A stretch of DNA of 64,000 nucleotides from Bacillus sp. CH30_1T (GTDB lineage: Bacteria; Bacillota; Bacilli; Bacillales; Bacillaceae_B), in NCBI RefSeq assembly GCF_008364765.1, contig NZ_VTUY01000002.1, positions 399,913 to 463,912 on the forward strand. Direction: 5' to 3'. Below, piece after piece: positions 59,601 to 64,000 of this stretch (positions within the stretch are counted from its first letter, which is position 1; every line of letters starts with the position of its first letter). Made by a program: the position numbers and the translations under genes. Below the pieces are notes generated by a model. That model was not told the DNA's origin, did not search any database, and saw only the letters and a program-made list of their open reading frames with translations.

Positions 59601-59632
59601 ACAGGATAGACCATGTGCTATCCTGTCTTTTA
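59601..59632 (+). terminator. Hairpin between gyrB and gyrA
   Basis: ACAGGATAG pairs with CTATCCTGT around an 8-base loop, followed by CTTTT. It is a weak terminator or processing site, giving uneven gyrB:gyrA transcription. Confidence 0.6.
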
Positions 59633-59697
59633 CATAGCGGACAAGGTAAAGAATGAGAAAGGTATAAATCTTTCTTTAAAAGGAGGTCCCTTTTACT

Positions 59698-62241
59698 ATG
59701 GCAGAAACACCAAAATCGAATGTTAAAGAGATTAATATTAGTAGTGAAATGCGCTCGTCTTTCCTGGATTATGCGATGAGTGTTATCGTTTCCCGTGCCC
59801 TACCGGATGCCCGTGATGGCCTGAAACCTGTCCATCGCCGTATTTTGTATGCGATGAATGACCTGGGGATGACAGCTGACAAAGCATATAAGAAATCAGC
59901 CCGTATCGTCGGTGAAGTAATCGGTAAGTATCATCCCCACGGTGACTCAGCTGTTTATGACACAATGGTACGTATGGCACAGGATTTCAACTATCGTTAT
60001 ATGCTTGTGGACGGCCATGGTAACTTCGGTTCCGTTGATGGAGACGCAGCGGCGGCCATGCGTTACACAGAAGCACGTATGTCCAAAATCTCTATGGAAC
60101 TTATTCGTGATATTAATAAAGATACAATTGATTATAAAGATAACTATGATGGTACTGAGAGAGAGCCGGAAGTGTTACCTGCCCGTTTCCCTAACCTGTT
60201 AGTAAACGGTTCTTCAGGTATCGCTGTAGGGATGGCAACGAACATTCCACCTCATAATCTTGGAGAAGTCATCGATGGAATCCTTGCGTTAAGTAAAGAT
60301 CCCGACATTACGATTCAAGAGCTGATGGAATTCATCTTTGGACCTGATTTCCCTACCGCCGGGCTAATTGTAGGAAGAAGCGGGATCCGTCGTGCCTATG
60401 AAACAGGTAAAGGTTCCATCACAATGCGTGCCCGTGTGGAAATTGAACAAAAAAGCAATGGAAAAGAAACGATTATTGTTCATCAAATTCCTTATCAAGT
60501 AAATAAAGCGAGACTGATCGAGAAAATTGCCGATCTTGTTCGTGATAAGAAGATTGATGGCATCACAGATTTACGTGATGAATCGGACCGTAATGGTATG
60601 CGAATCGTGATTGAAGTAAGAAAAGATGCGAACGCGAACGTCTTGCTTAATAATCTCTACAAGCAAACGGCCCTTCAAACAAGCTTTGGTATCAACCTTT
60701 TGGCGCTTGTTGATGGCCAGCCAAAGGTATTGAATTTAAAAGAGTGCCTATATCATTACTTACAACATCAACGCGTCGTCATTCGTCGTAGAACGGAATT
60801 CGAATTACGCAAAGCTGAAGCAAGAGCTCATATTTTAGAAGGACTGCGTATCGCCTTAGATCATATTGATGAAATCATTACCCTTATCCGTGGCTCTCAA
60901 ACTACGGAACTTGCGAAACAAGGCTTGATGGAGAACTTCTCCCTTTCTGACAAACAAGCCCAAGCGATCCTGGATATGCGTCTTCAACGTTTAACCGGTT
61001 TAGAACGAGAGAAAATTGAAGACGAGTATCAAGAACTATTGAAGCAGATTGCAGAATTGAAAGCGATCTTAGCAGATGATGAAAAAGTTCTCGAAATCAT
61101 TCGTGAAGAGCTTATCGAAATCAAAGAACGCTTCAATGATGAAAGAAGATCAGAAATCGTAGCGGGTGGAATTGAGAATATTGAAGATGAAGACTTAATT
61201 CCAAGAGAAAACATTGTTGTATCTCTTACTCATAACGGATACATCAAGCGTCTGCCTGTCTCAACCTACCGCAGTCAAAAGCGTGGAGGAAGAGGAATCC
61301 AGGGAATGGGTACCAATGATGAAGACTTTGTTGAACACTTACTGACAACGTCAACTCATGATACGATTCTATTCTTTACAAACAAAGGAAAAGCATACCG
61401 CGCGAAAGGATATGAAATTCCTGAATTCAGCCGGACTGCTAAAGGACTTCCAATCATCAACCTGCTTGGGGTAGAAAAAGATGAGTGGATCAACGCCATG
61501 ATTCGAGTGGAAGAATTCGTGGACGACTGGTACTTATTCTTTACTACAAAGCAAGGAATCTCAAAACGTACGCCAGTATCAGATTTCGCCAACATCCGTA
61601 CGAACGGTCTGATCGCCATTAACCTTCGAGAAAACGATGAGCTCATTTCCGTCAAACTGACCGATGGAGAGAAAGATATGATCATCGGAACGAAAAAAGG
61701 TATGCTCATTCGTTTCCCTGAAACAGATGTTCGTTCAATGGGAAGAACAGCTACCGGGGTAAAAGGAATTAACCTGAGCGATGATGACATTGTTGTAGGA
61801 ATGGAAATTCTGGAAGAGAAGAGCGATGTCTTAGTTGTAACGGTAAATGGTTACGGTAAACGTACTCCTGCCAGTGAATATAGAGTTCAAACACGTGGCG
61901 GTAAAGGCTTAAAAACATGTAATGTAACAGAACGTAACGGAGAGCTGGTCTCTGTTAAAGCCGTTACAGGTGAGGAAGACTTAATGATCATCACGGCACA
62001 TGGTGTCCTAATCCGTATGGATGTGAATGATATTTCCACTACAGGCCGTAACACTCAAGGAGTTAAACTGATCCGTCTTCAAGAAAGCGAATTTGTTTCA
62101 ACCGTTGCCAAGGTTGAAAAAGAAGATGAAGAAGAAACGGAAGCACCAGTTGAAACTTCTGAAGGAATGGAACAACCAGATAGCGAAGATCAAACTTCTT
62201 CTGAAGATGTAGAAGATGTAAGTGAAGATACAGAAGAATAA
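59698..62241 (+). CDS. gyrA: DNA gyrase subunit A
   Basis: An 847-residue subunit with the catalytic tyrosine Tyr123 ([11 protein letters not shown]) and quinolone-determining segment [16 protein letters not shown] with Ser84 and Asp88, so no resistance substitution at Ser84. The C-terminal beta-pinwheel (about 500-810) includes the GyrA box QKRGGRG. An acidic, 40-residue tail (about 808-847) extends the protein beyond the roughly 820 residues of B. subtilis GyrA. AAAGGAGGTC precedes the ATG. Confidence 0.99.
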   Translation: MAETPKSNVKEINISSEMRSSFLDYAMSVIVSRALPDARDGLKPVHRRILYAMNDLGMTADKAYKKSARIVGEVIGKYHPHGDSAVYDTMVRMAQDFNYRYMLVDGHGNFGSVDGDAAAAMRYTEARMSKISMELIRDINKDTIDYKDNYDGTEREPEVLPARFPNLLVNGSSGIAVGMATNIPPHNLGEVIDGILALSKDPDITIQELMEFIFGPDFPTAGLIVGRSGIRRAYETGKGSITMRARVEIEQKSNGKETIIVHQIPYQVNKARLIEKIADLVRDKKIDGITDLRDESDRNGMRIVIEVRKDANANVLLNNLYKQTALQTSFGINLLALVDGQPKVLNLKECLYHYLQHQRVVIRRRTEFELRKAEARAHILEGLRIALDHIDEIITLIRGSQTTELAKQGLMENFSLSDKQAQAILDMRLQRLTGLEREKIEDEYQELLKQIAELKAILADDEKVLEIIREELIEIKERFNDERRSEIVAGGIENIEDEDLIPRENIVVSLTHNGYIKRLPVSTYRSQKRGGRGIQGMGTNDEDFVEHLLTTSTHDTILFFTNKGKAYRAKGYEIPEFSRTAKGLPIINLLGVEKDEWINAMIRVEEFVDDWYLFFTTKQGISKRTPVSDFANIRTNGLIAINLRENDELISVKLTDGEKDMIIGTKKGMLIRFPETDVRSMGRTATGVKGINLSDDDIVVGMEILEEKSDVLVVTVNGYGKRTPASEYRVQTRGGKGLKTCNVTERNGELVSVKAVTGEEDLMIITAHGVLIRMDVNDISTTGRNTQGVKLIRLQESEFVSTVAKVEKEDEEETEAPVETSEGMEQPDSEDQTSSEDVEDVSEDTEE

Positions 62242-62250
62242 ATGAACGGC

Positions 62251-62301
62251 TAAGCTGTTTTCAGTAATGAAACTCTCATACTGGAAACAGCTTATTTTTT
62301 T
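62251..62301 (+). terminator. Terminator of gyrA
   Basis: TAAGCTGTTTTCAGTA pairs with TACTGGAAACAGCTTA (one G-T pair), followed by seven T residues. Confidence 0.95.
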
Positions 62302-62376
62302 GTGAAAAAATAACTATAACCTGTTAAATTTGGTAAAATAAACTAGAAGAAAAGGTGATAAGTGAGGTGTTCATAG

Positions 62377-63462
62377 TTGAAGGTACATCGTGGAGAGATA
62401 CAATTGGGATGCATCGTAGCAGAAGATATAATGGGAATGGCAGCTAACCCCATTATTCCAAAGAATACAATAATAGAAGAAGAACATTTAACTATACTTC
62501 AAGCATTCCATATAACAGAGCTCATAATAGAGAAAACAAAAGCGGATGGACGTCCCTTTAGATCTCCCGTCTCTATTGATAAGGAAATGGTAGAGGAAGA
62601 AATAATCAATGAGCCAGTGGGATTCATCGATCTCTATTTAATGACGATCAAGGAATTTAAGAAAGAATTCATGAACTGGCAATCAGGAACGTCTGTAAAT
62701 GTGGCAAGGGTGAGGGAGTTAATGCTACCGGTGATCCAAACGGTTCAAGAGAACTATACATATGTGTATTCCCTTCATCAATATTGCACGAAAAAAGATT
62801 ATCTTTTTCACCATGCGATTTCAGTGGGGATCATAAGTGCCATGTTAGGAAAGAAGTTAGGCTTGAACCCTGGTCAGGTGAACCAGCTGGCTTTAGCGGG
62901 TGTCCTGGCAGACTGTGGAATGGCCAAGGTTAGTCCACACATATTAACTAAAGAACAGCCTTTAACAGAGAGTGAATTTAAAGAAGTAAAGCTCCATACA
63001 GCCAACGGATATAAAATGGTTAAAGACACTCCATTGTTAAAAACGGAAACAAAACTGGCAATCTTTCAACATCATGAACGATTTGATGGTACCGGCTACC
63101 CGTCATCCGAGAAAAATAATCGTATTCATCTTTACTCTCAGATAGTTGGAATCGCCGATGTCTTTCATGCCATGACATCAGAAAGAATATATAGAAGCAA
63201 GCAACCTTTTTTTAAGGTACTGGATATGATCAGTGAAGATTTATTTGGTAAATTCGATATTAAAGTCGTTAATGGTCTTCTTCAATTATTGGGAGATCTA
63301 AGGACAGGAACTTCAGTAAGGCTATCAACCGGCCAGTACGGAGAAGTCATGTATACCAAGCCAAACGCATATACAAAGCCCATCGTAAAAATAAACAAAA
63401 CGGAAGAACTCGTAGACCTGTCTCAGCAAAAAGAGATTTATATATCAGAAGTTTTTGCTTAG
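62377..63462 (+). CDS. HD-GYP-like protein with altered HD motif
   Basis: A 361-residue cytoplasmic protein. The HD-GYP fold occupies about 140-300: FHHAISVGIISAMLGKKLGL, LADCGMAKVSPHIL, QHHERFDGTGYP and GIADVFHAMTSERIYR. The normal HD pair (LxHDIGK) is replaced by LADCGM, losing the His metal ligand, while GYP and the HH pair remain. HD-GYP proteins degrade c-di-GMP; this copy may bind without hydrolysing or have weak activity. Start TTG at 62377 follows GAGGTG by eight bases. It lies between gyrA and the rRNA operon. Confidence 0.88.
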   Translation: MKVHRGEIQLGCIVAEDIMGMAANPIIPKNTIIEEEHLTILQAFHITELIIEKTKADGRPFRSPVSIDKEMVEEEIINEPVGFIDLYLMTIKEFKKEFMNWQSGTSVNVARVRELMLPVIQTVQENYTYVYSLHQYCTKKDYLFHHAISVGIISAMLGKKLGLNPGQVNQLALAGVLADCGMAKVSPHILTKEQPLTESEFKEVKLHTANGYKMVKDTPLLKTETKLAIFQHHERFDGTGYPSSEKNNRIHLYSQIVGIADVFHAMTSERIYRSKQPFFKVLDMISEDLFGKFDIKVVNGLLQLLGDLRTGTSVRLSTGQYGEVMYTKPNAYTKPIVKINKTEELVDLSQQKEIYISEVFA

Positions 63463-63574
63463 AAATCAAGTATGTTTATTATGAATGAAACTTCTTAAGA
63501 TCAGTTATAGCAGCGTATTAAGTAAACCTCAGGTTAGGTAACTAATCTTTGGTTTATTTATTTAGATTTACCTC

Positions 63575-63603
63575 TTGCCAACCTGTCTAATAGTATGTAT
63601 AAT
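63575..63603 (+). promoter_or_regulatory. rrn promoter P1
   Basis: TTGCCA (63575-63580), 17-bp spacer, TATAAT (63598-63603). First of two tandem promoters for the rRNA operon. Confidence 0.75.
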
Positions 63604-63672
63604 ATTATTTGTTGTCCGAAAGGCATTACATAACTGTTTAAGAAAAAACTTTTCTAAAATAATGAAAATACC

Positions 63673-63701
63673 TTGACGGTAACGACAGCAAATGATATAT
63701 T
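63673..63701 (+). promoter_or_regulatory. rrn promoter P2
   Basis: TTGACG (63673-63678), 17-bp spacer, TATATT (63696-63701). The leader to the 16S gene includes CTTGAAAACTGAACAAAAC, typical of Bacillus rrn leaders. Confidence 0.8.
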
Positions 63702-63811
63702 ATAAAGGTCGCTTCAAACGAAGCACTTACACATTGAACCTTGAAAACTGAACAAAACAAGACAATACGTCAACGTTAATTCTAGATTTATTTTTAAAGA
63801 GCTATTCAAAC

Positions 63812-64000
<189 letters not shown>

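Noticed and set aside
61356..61790. 144-codon minus-strand frame
   Set aside because: Antisense to gyrA; serine-rich composition is typical of a shadow frame.

Overview
The window is a contiguous stretch of a low-to-mid GC Bacillaceae chromosome centred on the replication origin. The gene order around 36.8-63 kb (rpsR-ssb-rpsF, ychF, mscS-like, yyaC, parB/parA, noc, rsmG, mnmG, mnmE, jag, spoIIIJ, rnpA, rpmH | dnaA, dnaN, yaaA, recF, remB, gyrB, gyrA, then an rRNA operon) is the classic Bacillus oriC neighbourhood. The sporulation-linked genes (yyaC, spoIIIJ, Spo0J-type ParB) indicate an endospore former. The 16S 5' end at the right edge fits a Bacillus sensu lato species, perhaps a marine-type genus such as Rossellomorea; that genus guess is an inference from a short rRNA fragment.

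Layout. 1-6.1 kb is accessory: a type VII (LXG) toxin cassette running off the left edge, a YdbS/YdbT PH-domain membrane pair, a species-type lipoprotein and a frameshifted conserved gene. 6.2-20 kb holds mqo, a YiaA-like membrane protein, a Dus enzyme, a transporter remnant, rlmH with a tiny CxxH protein and a cluster of DnaA boxes, then htrC and the complete walRKHIJ cell-wall operon, preceded upstream by an M23/LysM/G5 wall hydrolase. 20.3-20.8 kb is a four-gene tRNA array (Lys-Glu-Asp-Phe). 21-26 kb holds a NERD gene broken by one in-frame stop, a helically phased repeat array and a compact operon of unknown function (ATP-grasp ligase, DUF350 membrane protein, acidic/Gly-tailed lipoprotein and a beta-rich protein) divergent from a K+ channel. 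26-34 kb carries purA, an ABC exporter, dnaC, rplI, gdpP and yybS; 34.5-36.6 kb is a chemoreceptor. From 36.8 kb the conserved origin region begins.

Most genes left of dnaA are on the minus strand and most right of it on the plus strand, so transcription is largely co-directional with replication leaving oriC (52.4-54.5 kb). Three parS sites (in walK, between ssb and rpsF, and in parB) together with parA/parB/noc form the segregation and nucleoid-occlusion module. DnaA boxes occur not only at oriC but also between mnmE and jag and between rlmH and htrC, about 40 kb away.

The best candidates for poorly described biology are the ATP-grasp/DUF350/lipoprotein/K+ channel locus, the two arrays of short motifs repeated every 20-21 bp (TTTATTTTCAAAA x5 and TTGTGCCA x3), the remote DnaA-box cluster, a 126-bp imperfect-inverted-repeat element with a collapsed derivative 14 kb away, and an HD-GYP protein whose HD dyad is lost. 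Start codons were moved from the longest-ORF start where a ribosome binding site or family length supported it; this is stated in each entry.
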